A stretch of DNA of 64,000 nucleotides from Oxyruncus cristatus (Eukaryota; Chordata; Aves; Passeriformes; Cotingidae), in the NCBI GenBank assembly GCA_013399855.1, contig VXAY01001956.1, positions 1,305,068-1,369,067 on the forward strand. The letters are read 5' to 3'. Each line of letters begins with the position of its first letter. The stretch's first letter is position 1. The position numbers were made by a program, and so were the translations under genes. Of this stretch, positions 26,366-43,228 are shown piece after piece. Under the pieces are notes generated by a model. It was not told where the DNA came from, did no database searches, and was given only the letters and a program-made list of their open reading frames with translations.

Positions 26366-28897
26366 AAAGAGAATGAGTTCATCCCTTTGAATTATACTTT
26401 TCTCATTTATATCAAACATTTTTTGACAAGTTTTTATGACTCTTAACACATTTTTTAGAATTTGTGTGGCACCAGTACAGATTCCTGCAAAACATAAGTG
26501 GCAATAATGTTATAGAATTGAATCCTGCTGTTTTCACATAAATTAAGTACAGTGGCTCATCACATGCTGTGAGATCTCCTGTGGTGATTTCTTAATATAC
26601 TTTAGATCATTTTTCAGAGTTAATCTGTGGGCAGAGTAAAAGATGTTACAATTTCTCCTTTTGCTATAAGGAGATTCTAAAATCTGTCTGCTGTCCTACT
26701 GAAGGAGAGGCAAAACATTCTAAAAATATTACCTTAATAAATCTCTGGCAAGATTGTGCTGTATTTGCTTTAGCACACAACATAATATTGTGTCTAGGAT
26801 CTATTCAGCCTCATAACTTTCGTTTCTAGCCTTTTTTTTTACCCCCAAGAAAATGTTATTTACTAAAATAGAAGCTGATCAGGTTCATGTTAAACTCAGT
26901 AACAGAATTGTCTTTGAATTAAATAGGAGTGAGATCAGTCTCAGGCTGAACGACAGAGAGGACAATTATGGAAGTTATACAGCAAAGGGATTAAAATTAA
27001 CAGCCAAACAATTAAGTAGGAAATAAACTGAAGAATACACACAAAATTAAAAAGGTCAGATGAAAAAAAACAAATGAAGGCTATGGTTTCCAGAGACAAA
27101 GAAATAGATTAGAGGTCTAAATCCTCTTGCAGTTCAGTAGAATTTGAGTATCTGTCTGCTTGGGTTTTCTTTAATTCCTGTCCAAAACTAAACAATTTGT
27201 GGAAAAGAATTAGGTAAATATGAAGTCTAAAGATGGGAAAAAAAAAACCCACCCCAAAACCTGAGTTTTGAAAAATTCCTAAAGAGTATAAAGGACATGA
27301 ATAAGGAGCACATCTTCAACTACTATCCAAATATCAAGGCCAGACACTATTTGGTAGCACAGGTTCTAGTCCAAGGGGCTCTTGCCCATAGTACAATGAG
27401 AAAATCACAGCTTCGAGGTGGCGCTGCCCCGACATTTTCCTTTCAGTCAGTTGCCTCAAAAATGGTTAAACTGAGAAAACTCAAAGTGACAAGCGAAGAC
27501 AAAGCAGAAATAAATAATTAGGCAAAAGGTTCATACAACTTCTCCCTCTCCCTGTTTTACCATTAGAGTCAAGTCCCTTCTTCCAGAACTGCTCTCAGCC
27601 ATCTTTCATAGTTTTAGCAAGTTGCCCCCTCGCCCTGCAGCCTGCTCTCATTCCTAGGAACCTGTTTCATAACACCTCACAACTGCCTTTTCCCACCTGC
27701 TCCTCGCTTCAGTCTCTGATGTCTTTTCCAGGATGTCTCTCCACTGTTATGCAACCTCGAAACCCTCACCTTGCATAGGCTCAGGATTTCCCAAGAAAAG
27801 ATACAATATGGACCATGGAGTTCCACCTTACCTAGATGTTCTCTAGGTATGACAGACACAACACTATGAAAAATCAGTAAAAAAGAACAAAACCTGCCTT
27901 TCACACTGTCATGTGGTAAAAGTGTTAGTGATCAATAATTAAGAATAATACTAGTCGAAAACCAGAAAGGGCTTCTTGAATATCTGGATACATTTTAAGG
28001 TCACATCTTAAAGTACATCTTTGAGAAGATAAGGTCTATAACACCTACTGTTGCCAAGAATGCACATGTTCTCAAAATGTTTGACTGAGAAAAACACAGA
28101 ATCTGGATAGTAACACACACACACTGCAGTAGGCAGCTGGATCTTTCAGTGGTCTGACAAAGTGGTTTCTTTATACTCTCTCTATCTCTCTGTCCCATCC
28201 GACCCCACTGCTTGTTTTCTTCTTTATGTACAAAGTGTGTTTCCAAATCCCTGCACCATGGCTGAGAAGAAGCGACTGAAATCTAAGAGCTTGCACACAG
28301 CCTTGGATGGATGAGGGCACCATGGAACACCAAAGATGTGCAAAAACCTTCATGTGCTCTGTTTACTTTATCTAAGCCAAAACACTGACCAGGCTCAGTG
28401 AAATCACCAGGAATCACAGAACATCTGCCTGGCTTTGGCAACTCTTATAAACTGTGCTAATTAATGAGATAAACAAGATAAAGCACGCTTAACTTTAATG
28501 TCTGTGTAAATTGCAAGACTTATATCCTCTTATCTTTTATGTAACACCTTTACAGAACTCTGTAGTGTAAAGGAGATTGGAAGGAAACTTCTATCTCCAG
28601 AATAGATATCTCCTAGAACAGTGTGAATCCTATACTGAATTATTCTAAGCAGATCATTTGCCCCTTCCCTATCACTGCCATCACACAGTGCAGCACACTC
28701 TCTAGGAGATAGTGCTGCTATACATCAGAACCACCAAGGCTGAGGAGAAGCAGAGTTGTTCAGTCTACTACTACCTAACACACCAGAACTTTCTTTGTGG
28801 AGACTTATGGGCATTTTACTCCAACGTGGAGTACTTAATCTTCAGCCCCGACCTAATAATTAGATGTACCTATTTGAGGAAGATGCATAACAGAGAA

Positions 28898-28928
28898 GAC
28901 TATGGTCCTCCTCAGGACCACAGTAGTC
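28898..28928. repeat. Imperfect hairpin
   Basis: GACTATGGTCCT pairs with the downstream AGGACCACAGTAGTC around a 4-nt loop. This gives 7-bp and 5-bp stems separated by a 3-nt bulge. No known small-RNA family is recognised. Confidence 0.6.
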
Positions 28929-30118
28929 TTTTATCCCATAGCAGTTCTGACTCGCAAAGACATTACTTATCTTAAATGTAGAACATGAAATTCTCAGTGG
29001 AATGTATTACAGAAGTCTAAATGTTATGATCATATCTAATATTCTCTCTATTTTAAGTATCTCTATTTAGTGTGTCAGCTTAAACTCTATTCATAGGATA
29101 TGTCACTGGCATTGCTAATTTCGAGTCTCTCTCTTCCATATAACGAATGCTTTCAATTATATTTCCACTTGCTTGCATTTTTCCAGTTGGCATCACATCG
29201 CGTTTCACACCCTTACTTCTAACTTCTTTTTTTTTTGCTATGGTACCATGGTAATTCTGAGATTAAAAACAAAGATAAAACATTCTCATTCTCTCTCTGC
29301 TATCTGAAGCAATTTGTACTTCAACATACATGCATTTAATGAAATATTGTATTGCTTTTCCTTTTTCTGTACAACCAATAAAGTTGCTATTAAGTCAGAC
29401 ATGATCTAATCGTTCAATAATACACTGACCACTTTCTCAGAACTTACTGTTCTGGGTCATTTTAATTCCATATAATTAGAGTTTTAAAATATGATACCTA
29501 ACCTCTAATTCTGACATGGAACTAAATAATGCTACATTTGCTATTATGAATTCTTTCTGTAAGTACAAACAATTACTGTGCATTTAAATATACTTGATTA
29601 TTTTTCCATAGAAAATGGGCATACCAAGATAAAAATGAATGTGTTTGGGAACCAATTGCTCACTCTAGCACAGAGTCAAGATTATATAATTTCAAAGACT
29701 GATATAATACCCCTATTCAGCAAATTATCTGACCATATGTTTAAAGTGCTTGCTGACTCAAATACATTTAACACTTGTTTCTGTTTCAGCATAATGACTT
29801 ATATACCATATCCTCCTACAACAAGTGCCTTAAAGAGCGGGAAATAGTACTACAGCTTATAAAAAAAAATCCTTTGAAACTTCCAGGTGTTAACAGTGTA
29901 ATTTTAGATCATATTTCAGTGTCCCTGGAATATTACAGCATTAGGCACATGCCATATGTAGATTTAGATTATAGAAAATTAAAAAAAAACCCAGATGTTT
30001 CAAAGTATTTCACCCTCCAAACATGGTTATGAACACTGTGCTACAGAGGAAACACACCCAATACAGTTGAATGCAATACCTACAATTTGGAAAACATTTT
30101 TCCTGCATTTGTCAGTAT

Positions 30119-30209
30119 AGAATCATAGAATCATAGAATGTCCTGGGTTGTAAGATACCTTAAAGATCGCTTAGTTCCAATTCCCCTGCCATGGGCAGGG
30201 ACACCTTAG
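30119..30209 (-). mobile_element. CR1 LINE 3' end fragment
   Basis: The plus strand begins with the inverted CR1 tail, AATCATAGAATCATAGAAT. It continues with the typical CR1 3' UTR: CCTTAAAGATC, TAGTTCCAA and CCTGCCATGGGCAGGGACACC. The element is therefore on the minus strand and 5'-truncated to about 90 bp. It is somewhat diverged and non-functional. Confidence 0.93.
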
Positions 30210-31564
30210 TAAACACAGTAGCTTTAAGGACCTCCTATAATTGTTCTCAAAAATTGTCAGAAACTTAAACAGAGACCGTATACAATATATCTAATTAGGT
30301 ACACTTGCTCTTGTGTATATACTGCTACCCTGGTGAAATCTAACCACTTTTGAAATACAGAAGACAAAGAGGGTGATTACTTGGCTTAGAGAGGGGATAA
30401 CACTAATGACAGCTTTATAGCTTTTCATGTGCTTATAAAAGTTGAATAAAAATTTTTGCTTCCCTACCAAAAAAAATCTCCCTTCATTGACACGGCTCTT
30501 CTGTGTGCCTGAGATGAATTTGTTACACCCACATGATTTGGCTCAATGGCTTTTTATGGTCACTCTCCTTTGCAGCTAGTTCTTTCAAAGACTAAGCCAC
30601 AGTCTTACATAAAACGGGAATTTTAAACTAATCTCTCATATGGCTAGAATGGGTAATCAAAATCATGCATTTCCAGGGAGATGGATGATGAAGAGAGATT
30701 TGTACTGGCATGATCCTATAAGCACTGGTATCTGTAAGCAGTCATCATGAAATCACTAAGCATATTGCCCATATGGAAATCTGGATGTTCATGACATGGA
30801 GCCAAATGTATGTGCTGTACCCGGCACTTTGTGGATGTTTTGAGGAGAGGTGGAGAGAGAGAAGAGTTACTGAATGGAAAAGTATGTTTGTCTTTCATAT
30901 TTATAAATTTCCCAGCATTAATTCAGAGTTTTCTAGTGCATTGCCATAGCCAATGATAGCCGTATAAAGATGGTTTTTATTATCTATGCTATATCTATTA
31001 TCATTATCTAAGCTTCTAGGAGAAGCATAAGTTATCCCATTAAAAAAATTATAACTGGAAGAGAAAATGTTGTAAGAATTGTTTTAATGACCAGGAAGGT
31101 AGAAAAAAAAAATCCCGATTGGCAGCTTCAGAAGGGTTTGTTGCATCTATGGATGTAGTACTAATTGCTGACAGAGCTAGGATTCATGAGGTATATCAGT
31201 AGCCATGCACAGAAAAATACAATCAGAAATGCTTCTGTACTGGACTGAATATGTGGAAAGCCCAGATTGTGAAAAAAATCTCACAGATACAGCGTTCAAC
31301 TATGTAAAAAAAAAAAATAAAAAAATCAAAAACTCTGTTTAAGGCAGGTGGTGATACTTTGTAATCAAAATTTGGCTTTAGGACACAGAATTGTCCCTCA
31401 TCCCTCTCTTTTATTGGTCATTTTAGTCAAGTAGCTATATTAATCAAGTGCCATTCCAGATCTATCCCTCTGTGGCAAACAGACTTAAGATAATGTGACA
31501 GATACAATCAGAATAAAAGGAAGAGATATGTAAGATAATACAGAACAAAGCAGCCCACAGTTAA

Positions 31565-31581
31565 TTTTTTTTTTTTTTTTT
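31565..31581 (+). repeat. Poly(T) tract
   Basis: An uninterrupted T run of about 17 bases. Confidence 0.9.
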
Positions 31582-33189
31582 GCATTTAGAATATGAGAGT
31601 AGTGGTTACGTTTTGAGAGGGTGAATTAGAGAAAAATCAGATAGAAGAAATGTTCTAGCTCAGAGGCACAGGATTTTGGATGTTGGTTCATTTTTCAGAG
31701 TTAAAACTGAGAGGTTTCACATTTAAAGAAGGACTTAAATTTAGTTTTATATAGCTACATCTGGCTGGAAACCTGTTCCCTAGAACAGCTCAATGCTGAT
31801 CAGTACCTCTGGTTCTCACATTCCTTCCATTCAGCAGTGCATGGCTGCTTCCAGGGTAGGGTTGTAGCCCAGTCATACAATGGCCTGTAGCCTGGCAGTG
31901 AAATCAGGAGCTCTGAATACAAGCCCCTCAAGGCTGAGCAGACATCAGGACATAGAAATTGCATCCCCTGTCACTCACTAGATTCTTCTGCAATGGAGGG
32001 TGAGAAAAGACTTGGTTTCCTAATGGCAATTCTGCTCCACTAGAAATGCACAAAAAATGGCATAATTGCTGGATAAAAAACAGATGATGGCATCTTCCAC
32101 TTCCTGTTGTCCCCTATGTATTCACAGAGTAATATACTAGTTTGGGAGAAGTGAACAGGATCATCCCTTTCAAGTCTTTGAGGCACCTGTTTCTACTAGC
32201 TGTGTAGAGAATTAGTGCTCTACTGTAAGAAAGACTGGATATTCTTTCTTTTTCTTTTGCTGCTAATGTTTGAGTGTCTAAAACACAGCTGTGTCCATGC
32301 TCAACTAAGGAAGGTAGGACTTTCCACAGACAATCCTGTATGTTCTGCTATACTGTATCTTCCAGTCCATCTTGGCATGTGCTAAAGAATCTCCAGTGTT
32401 TTGAAATGGTATAACTGAACAAGTCACATGGTATTTCACTTTTTTTAATGGTTCTAGACAGTATAAAGGGCTTCAGCTGACAGATTGGGATGTCTCTGCA
32501 TCAACTAGCTTTATGCATCCAACTTCCATGCTTTGAATTATCCTGTCTCCAGTCATGACATCAGAAATTCAGACTCCTAAAAAAAAAAGTACAGTGAACT
32601 CAACTTTCTAGAGACTTGAAGAAGGATCAAAATGGTAGTGAAGATAACTCCTAAGTAAGTCCAACAGTCTTAGGTAATAGATCTAAGCAGTCTTCGAATT
32701 TTTTTAAGAAGGAAATATTGGATTAAACGCTCTTTGCACTGTTTCTAGAGGGAATATCTTTGCAGTGAAGTTTTCCTTTCTTTGAAATGACCTCTGTAAG
32801 TCAGGCTGCATATTACAGTGAGCAATTAAGACATTTTAAGTTTCTAGGTGGACATATTTAATTTGGTTTCAGAGTTGCTCGTTTTGATTTAACTAGACTA
32901 TATTCTCTATGGATCTAAGCTTGTGTGAGTTCACAGTGTAGCCTGGAAATAGAAGTCTTTGGAGATTCAGCCAAAAAGATTGATTAAAACGATCTAGACA
33001 AACAGCAGTCATGAAGTTTAAAATAATATGGCATATATAAAGACAACATAGTAGTTTTACAGGTACTACAAGCTGTCATGCTATGAACACAACCTTTAGT
33101 AGATCACCTTTATATATATGATTTCAAAACAAGAAAGTTTTTTTTTTCTCTCTCTGAGGTCAAATACCAATGCACCTGAAGCTTTCAAT

Positions 33190-33235
33190 ACTAATATTAA
33201 TACTAACAACAACAACGTCAACAACAATAATAAAG
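33190..33235 (+). repeat. AAC/AAT trinucleotide-rich patch
   Basis: An imperfect run of ACT, AAT, AAC and CAA units on the plus strand, close to the 3' (donor) side of the TM2 exon at 33402. The Asn-rich open frame across it is a simple-repeat artefact. Confidence 0.7.
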
Positions 33236-33377
33236 CTTTGTGCACATTTCAGAATTTGGTCTCAGAAAGTATCCCAGGAGAGAACAAAGAGAATCAGTGA
33301 TTAAATGGACGAAGACATCCAACTACTGAAATTTTCTGTTTGCATTTCTCACAGAGCTTTCTGTAAGACTATCTTCA

Positions 33378-36934
<3,557 letters not shown>

Positions 36935-37015
36935 CTTGGAATCTGATGACAGTGTTGTTTATCTCCAATGTGTCAGCTACAGCATTGTATTCTCCCACCT
37001 TTACTTCCTTCCGCT
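36935..37015 (-). CDS. GABBR2: GABBR2 exon: end of the extracellular Venus-flytrap domain
   Basis: This 81-bp exon encodes 26 complete codons, from [16 protein letters not shown] to the codons for IRFQ, with split codons at both ends. It matches the last extracellular segment of GABBR2, about residues 434-459 in human numbering. The acceptor is a pyrimidine-rich TTTCTCTGCAG just above position 37015. The donor is GTAGGA just below 36935, after the first base of a glycine codon that the next exon completes. The sequence contains an N-N-T glycosylation sequon near the exon end. As I recall the human protein, it has N-D-T one residue later (Asn453). The exon feeding into this one was not found in the 27 kb upstream, so that intron is long. 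A pseudogene is very unlikely, given intact splice sites and frame. Confidence 0.95.
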
Positions 37016-40000
37016 CTGCAGAGAAACAAACAAGAGTGATTGTTTATGGCAGTTCACATGTTCTCAATTATTTAACTGTTTTTTTCTTCTTTTTTGACAG
37101 TATGTCAAAAGGAAAAGAAATATGAAGGAATAAGACATGAATTATTAAATCAGAATGCCAGACAGCTAACATCATTAAAAGAAATATTTCTGATTCTTGT
37201 AAGAAATGCAAAGTATTTTTATGAACTCATTTACATAATCAGGAAACTGTTATTGGGCGCAGACATCTCCAGCTTAAAGATCACAGAGCTTCTTACTGGC
37301 TCACACTATGCAGGACATTTTTGCTGGGAGAACAGGCATGGCTAAATCACACATTCCCATCCTATTTAAACAACTAGGACATCTTGCTTAGTGAAATATT
37401 TCCCAGGAGATTCATAACAGCAGGCTACAGCCAGTATGGAGTAGACTGGCTAGTTAGCAGATAGGCTGGGAATCAAATCTCTTACTCTGACTGGGAATTA
37501 GCAACTCATTAGTACCCTGACTGCAAAACTTACTCTGTTATATAATTAAAACCAACGTGCACTTGAGATAAAATTTTACAGTAAGTCTCATCTGCTATTT
37601 TGGGACTATCGTCACATACATGGCACCTAGAATAGAGTATGCAGATACAGGAATTCAATTTGTTTGTCTGCTGCCTTGGCCACTGTACCTGAAACTCTAG
37701 CTTGCATTTTTCCCACACTTCTGATAACATCTGGTATGAATGAATTTCTGCCATTTCTGTTGGGTTTTTGGTATGGCTAAGAAGTGCAGGAACTTACTAA
37801 ATTATCACTCTTATACTAAAACGTTTACATTTTGATCAGACTTATAAATCACAGGCACACTGGCTACAGTTTTCTTTGATGAGCTAGCTCAACAGAAACA
37901 CAGGCCTTTCAGGCCTCTGCATCTGGGCATGCAATTTACATTTAAATTCTGAGCTCATGACCCTATTTGTGACATTGATTTTGGGAGCTGATGATCTTGA
38001 ACTAGATGGCAAATTTGAAAAGACTGTATTTTACCCAACAGCTCCACATTAACCTTTTCTCCTTTCTCACTCAAAGTGCTTTTGCCTCTTCAGTTCTGCT
38101 GAATGGAGACCTAGCTCCAGTTTAGTAAAATCTACAGGCTGACTAATACTAATCTGAGAGCTCACAGGAGGTATAAGTTTTCCTTACATAAATCATTTTT
38201 TTTATTGTTAAAATTGTCTACACAGAACTGTAGACTGGACTGTAAATCTGGCAGGGGGACCTAGGCATTTGCAACTCCAGGAAAAGCTGGACTTTGCAGT
38301 TCTGAAGACTGATTTTCCTTTCACATGAGTGTGATCCACGTGGAGGGCCCAAAGACTAGTTTGGAATAAAAGCACAGTCCCCTGGTCTCCAGCAGCAGTT
38401 TACAGAGCCCATCCACGTGGCAACATATACTCTTAGGAGTGAATATAAGTTTATAATTTCTGTCACTGACTGAAAATTCTCTGTCAAAGAGATACACGAA
38501 TAAATTCCTGACAGTTGTAAATTGTAAATTAAATATTCCCAGTAGTCACCTAAGAGCTAAAATGGTTAATGCTAAAAACAGAACTGATTCACTTCCATTT
38601 GTATTTGTATCACGACAGCTTTTACCTGTAGGTTTAAAACATCAAAACACAACCTAGAGAGAAGAGAGACAAACATCAGAATGCATATCGATATACAGTA
38701 TGCACATAAGGTGCAAGATCGTCCACAGCATCTACTGATACCGAACAGGGAAGATGTGCACCTTGATACTGGTCTAGCCACAACTCTACAGCAACAGCCT
38801 AAAGCCTGATAGCTCTGATAAACATAGAAGAGAAAAGAGTAATTGCTCCACAACCATTTTTGGAGCTGGGACTAGATTAGATGTGAGAAGCACGTAACAG
38901 GTGGAGCAGCATCCAAAAAGGACAGTGTAAATCTGAGGTCTGGTTAAAGTACTGCAGTTGAGAAAGATTTTCTGTGATTACTTCATGTGACATACAATGT
39001 CATTCCTTTTCAACATTTATATATTCTTACATGGCTTCCTCCACAGATGAAGTAACACCGAGAATGTGCCTGATGAGGTAGCCTAGAACTAGTTAGCCTG
39101 GCTACCAAGAGCTAGCCCTTGTAAGAATGGAGCTTGGTAGCTGGAGAAACAAACTTCCTGGGAAGCCTGAAGATCTAGACTTTTTTGACTTAGAAACACA
39201 AGACTGTGGGGAAACCCCCCAACATTTAGTATCAGGGAACCATATTATCAAGGCCTTGTCCCTTACAAACAGGAACGAACAGTTGATAGAGAACATGCCA
39301 AGCTTTAATGAAGTCAAGAAAAGCCAAAAAGATATTTGATATCTTAAACAACTGGGGGAATTAGTCTACGAGGGAAATAAACCAGATTTTTATTGAGAGG
39401 AAGGATATACTATCCCCTTCACAGTGTGATTACAGGGGTGCTAAGAGGAAGACATCAAAAGGTTTTGTTCTCCCAGCAAGGAATACAACTACAGCTGTTG
39501 GTTTTTCAGATCCCCAAGCACAAGTGCTGATCAGTGACAAAGTCACCTCCAAATATTAAATAAAGGAAGTAAGGAGGCAGTACTATGGCTCTCTTCTGTC
39601 TTGCATAGGTCAACATAGACAAGCATGGGAGCGCAGGCTCTACATTTCTATGTGTCATTCCATCCAGTTTCCTTGGGAAGTTCTGAATTATTAAAGTTAG
39701 TATACTGTTGGTATAATGTAGCTTATATCTGTCAAAACCTTGGAGTGTTCAACAACAAAAGGACAGGAGGAAGTGGAACTCCTCCAAAGAAATGCACCAA
39801 CAAAGTGCTTTGTACAATATTCACATTATGATGCTGACCTCTTTTTGTAGTGTTTATTATTTTTAACTAGATCTTTCCACACTCATGATCGAGAGATTGT
39901 ACTGAAATCCCTCAGCTCACCTTAAAATGCAGAAGAAAAATATTGGGGAAAAATATACTGAATTTGTGAGATAATGTTTGTCAGTACCAGGACAGGAGTG

Positions 40001-43000
40001 GTGAAACTTCAGAACTTGAATCTGCAGCTGTTCTTTCAAACAGGAACAAAAAAGTATGAAAACTAAACAACACAGAGAAAACTGGCCCAGAAATATATGA
40101 GTGAAATTTATGCCTACCTCACAGAATTATAAACAACTAATCCTTGTTTTTAATTAATTGTCTCAGAATAGATTACTTATATGGCAAAGATGAAAGCCTT
40201 CTGCCAACAAAGAACTGAGCTAATCCTAAAGGTATATTAAAATTTTTTCTTCTACATATTTTATTACAGAATTTTATAGCCCACTTTAAGCAACTCCAGA
40301 CAAATTGTGAAATGTGAGCCAATTCTTTAGTGGTAGTTGTGTCAAAGTTAATACAGAAGATTTTCAATGGAATATCAGGTAGTTACATGTTCTTGTTGAA
40401 AAAAAGCAAAAGAATCATCCTACAACAGATATTAGCTGAGTAGAACAAACTTACCAAAATTCACAGCAGTATTAGGATTGCCAGTATGACTGTTATTCAC
40501 TTACACTGAGAATTTCCAGATAAGACAATGCTTAGGTTCAGTTCATTTCACTATACATCATGATTTCCATTTCCACCACAGTTTTGTAAGTGTATTTAAT
40601 TTACACCTCATGAAGATAATTTCTACTGAGAGATGTTTAAGGATGAAAGAAAGCACTTGTAATGCATAAGAGATGGGTGTTAGTTTATTTTGAAAAAACA
40701 TCCCTGCATAAGGTGCTGCCTCCATGACTCCTCCTTGAAGAGTTTTTCACATTTTTTTTTATATAGCTCCTCCTACTTCTCCACTCCCTTAAAACCTTTC
40801 TCTGACAGCAGTTTAACAATCTCTAATCCCACTCATTGTCAACTGCCCCTCTTGCTTAACCATCCTAATTCAGTGGGAGTGATTATATGCTTAGCATATT
40901 AGAAAATCTTGCTGCATATTCAGCTCTTAGCAGCCTATCTCAGGAACCAATATTATTAAACCTTGTCCTACAACAGAATCATTTAGTTCCCTGCACATTG
41001 CTGCTCATCCATGCATCACAACTCAGCAGGACTGCTGGCAGCAATGGGGAAAATTTACCCATCATGTCTCAGAAGAGTTTTGGAAAATGCCCAAGTTGTT
41101 GCCAACAGGTAAAACTAAACATGGTCCATACACATCTAAAATGCTTAAAGATCCTTAGGAAGAGAATGACTCTGAAATTTGGAAAGATTTTAATTCAAGT
41201 TTCAAATCAATCTCCTAGACATGAACCAGAAATCATGCCACTGCACAACTACTCACACTTTCAAAGACACATCTAACCTACCTGAAAGCCCACCATTTAC
41301 AAGTTGTTGGCAACTCATTGATAGGCTCAGTCCAGAGACAAGGTGAATGGTGCTCAGAAACATTACATTATGGTGTCCAGAGGCTTGCCTTTCTCCAATT
41401 TAGCTTCTGCTCATGTTCCCTTTTAAAGAGTGAATGCTCTTCTGTAATACATTACGCTGCCAGTCTCAGGTAGCAATCATTTGTCACTGTGGGGTCTCAG
41501 GTCTTCTTTCTTATTGCCACTATTGCCTTCTGTGAAGGCTCCTGAAGAGCTCATGTGCTGCATTGAACAACAGCAATTCTGTGACCAAGAGTGTTCAGAG
41601 ACCAAGACACGGGAAAGAAGATGGGCCAAACACAAGCAGTGAAAATCCTAAACTGGAGACTGCAAACTGATGCCAAATCTGAGAACACTTCCTACATTTC
41701 AGTAAATCCTGTGCAAATTGCCTGCAAAGTCTCTTCTAACCTGCCCTACCTGTCTCACTCATTTTGAAAGCTGTTTCACAAAATAATGATCTATCACAAA
41801 AGCTGGAAATGCTGTTTCAAATGCCTTTACAATGCTAAATGAAACTAAGCATGATGAAAGCTAATTTCCTTCAGAATAAATACAGGAACATTTCATGTTG
41901 TGGTTCATCTAGAAAGTCTTAGCAAATTAATGTAATCTTAACTTTCATAATATATCCTTGTCAGACAGGACTGAGAAGCTTTTCAGTTATCCTTATCACA
42001 TATCAGCAATAACTAACACAAGTTGAAAGTTTCCAATTAAAAGAAAAATAAATCACAATAGAAGCTTATAAATAATGAATGAGCAAAGCCTTTTTCATGA
42101 ATTTCATCCACTTGCAGCAACCATTTCTTTGTTTAAAGACAAAAATGCTGAGATTAAGAATCATAGTTCAAATAAGGAAGAAAATGTCAGGTCAGATAAA
42201 AGATTATTCTTCAGCAGAGGTTGCCAGAAGAGAAAGAATCAAAGAAGAAAAATACGTTACCTTTGCAAGGATTTGAATTACCACAGTTTTTACCCTTGTA
42301 ATCAGAGTTTAAAATCTGTTTTGCCCTAAGAAATATTACCTTTAACTCCTTCATAACTATTTCCTTCATTTGAAATTATTGTCTAGTGTTTTATTTATGA
42401 TATCCCATGTTCCACTGTTTTGGAAACATACGTACACAGCACACAGGAAATCCTGAGTTATGCAAGTAGTATTTATAGTAAGTGATAATTACTCCTCATA
42501 GCCAGTTCTCTGGCTACGAATCTTTCATTCATCCATAAAACAAAACAGACAGAAAGGTCAAACCAGAGAAAGGCCAATAAGGGTATCCTTAGAGTCAGGA
42601 TAAAAGCTAAGCAGTCTTAACCATGGGCTTATTTCACTACGTTAGTAATGGTATTGAGCCAACAGGATACAGCAAGCAAATAGGCAAGTTGCACATAAAA
42701 TATCATTAAGTAACCTGAACTCAAAAAAAACCCAGTAATTTTGTAGCCCGAGTAGATTTTTCTTTAAAAGTTTCAAGAATCTGCATTTTTAAGAGCATAT
42801 AAAAGTTACTTTTACTGATTCTTTTTAAACTTTGTTTTCACTTTCCTGATTATACCTCTGTCTCCCATTTTGTTTGTTAGACTTATGTCTAGATTTGCAT
42901 AGAAATTTAGTAATATAGTTCATGTAGATTTAACAGCTAAATAAGTTAGGTATTTATATATTATGCATCAAGGAGCTATATAATGGAATAAAAAATAAAG

Positions 43001-43083
43001 GCGTTGAGTTTATAACAATTATTTCTTAAAATGTTAATTGTAAACACCATCATCATAGTTTTCATTCAAGAAACTGAGAAATC
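37016..43083. other. Upstream GABBR2 intron, proximal part
   Basis: Six kilobases immediately upstream of the first visible exon. I looked for the preceding GABBR2 exon (the segment expected to read like VTGQVVFRNGERMGTIKF) on the minus strand and did not find it. No repeat tail motif is present and only short chance frames are seen. Confidence 0.65.
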
Positions 43084-43228
43084 CCTCATATTAGCTCAGT
43101 TTGTTAAAACTGGGTGGTAATAACACCAAGGTCATGGGTTCAGTTCCCTGTATGGGCCATTCACTTCAGAGTTGGACTCAATGATCCTTGTGGCTCCCTT
43201 CCAACTCAGAATATTCTGTGATTCTGTA
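43084..43228 (+). mobile_element. tRNA-Ile-headed SINE with CR1-type tail (TguSINE1-like)
   Basis: The first 75 bp resemble tRNA-Ile: an A-box-like TTAGCTCAGTTTG near 43091, an AAT anticodon-loop region at about 43117-43123, a B-box-like GGTTCAGTTCC at 43137-43147 and a GGGCCA end at 43154-43159. The remaining 70 bp are a CR1 3' tail: GTTGGACTCAATGATCC, TTCCAACTCAGAATATTCTG, then ATTCTGT. This head-tail combination is the known passerine SINE architecture. Several head mutations (TTGTTAAAAC instead of TTGGTTAGAGC) show that it is a retroposed copy and not a functional tRNA gene. Confidence 0.9.

Larger units (their letters stand above)
22060..30118. other. GABBR2 intron between the TM2 and TM3 exons, first part
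   Basis: No exon or retroelement is recognisable. The stretch contains simple repeats at 22801-22827, 23911-23928 and 25182-25195, a GT-rich low-complexity block at 25752-25890 and two inverted repeats at 26339-26365 and 28898-28928. Open frames are short and domain-free. Confidence 0.75.

Noticed and set aside
28113..28125. ACACAC microsatellite
   Set aside because: Only about six CA units; too short to list as a meaningful repeat.
33118..33300. Asn-rich 60-codon plus-strand frame
   Set aside because: It is produced by the AAC/AAT simple repeat.
43084..43159. A functional tRNA-Ile gene
   Set aside because: The D-arm and several stem positions are mutated and the segment continues directly into a CR1 tail, so it is a SINE head.
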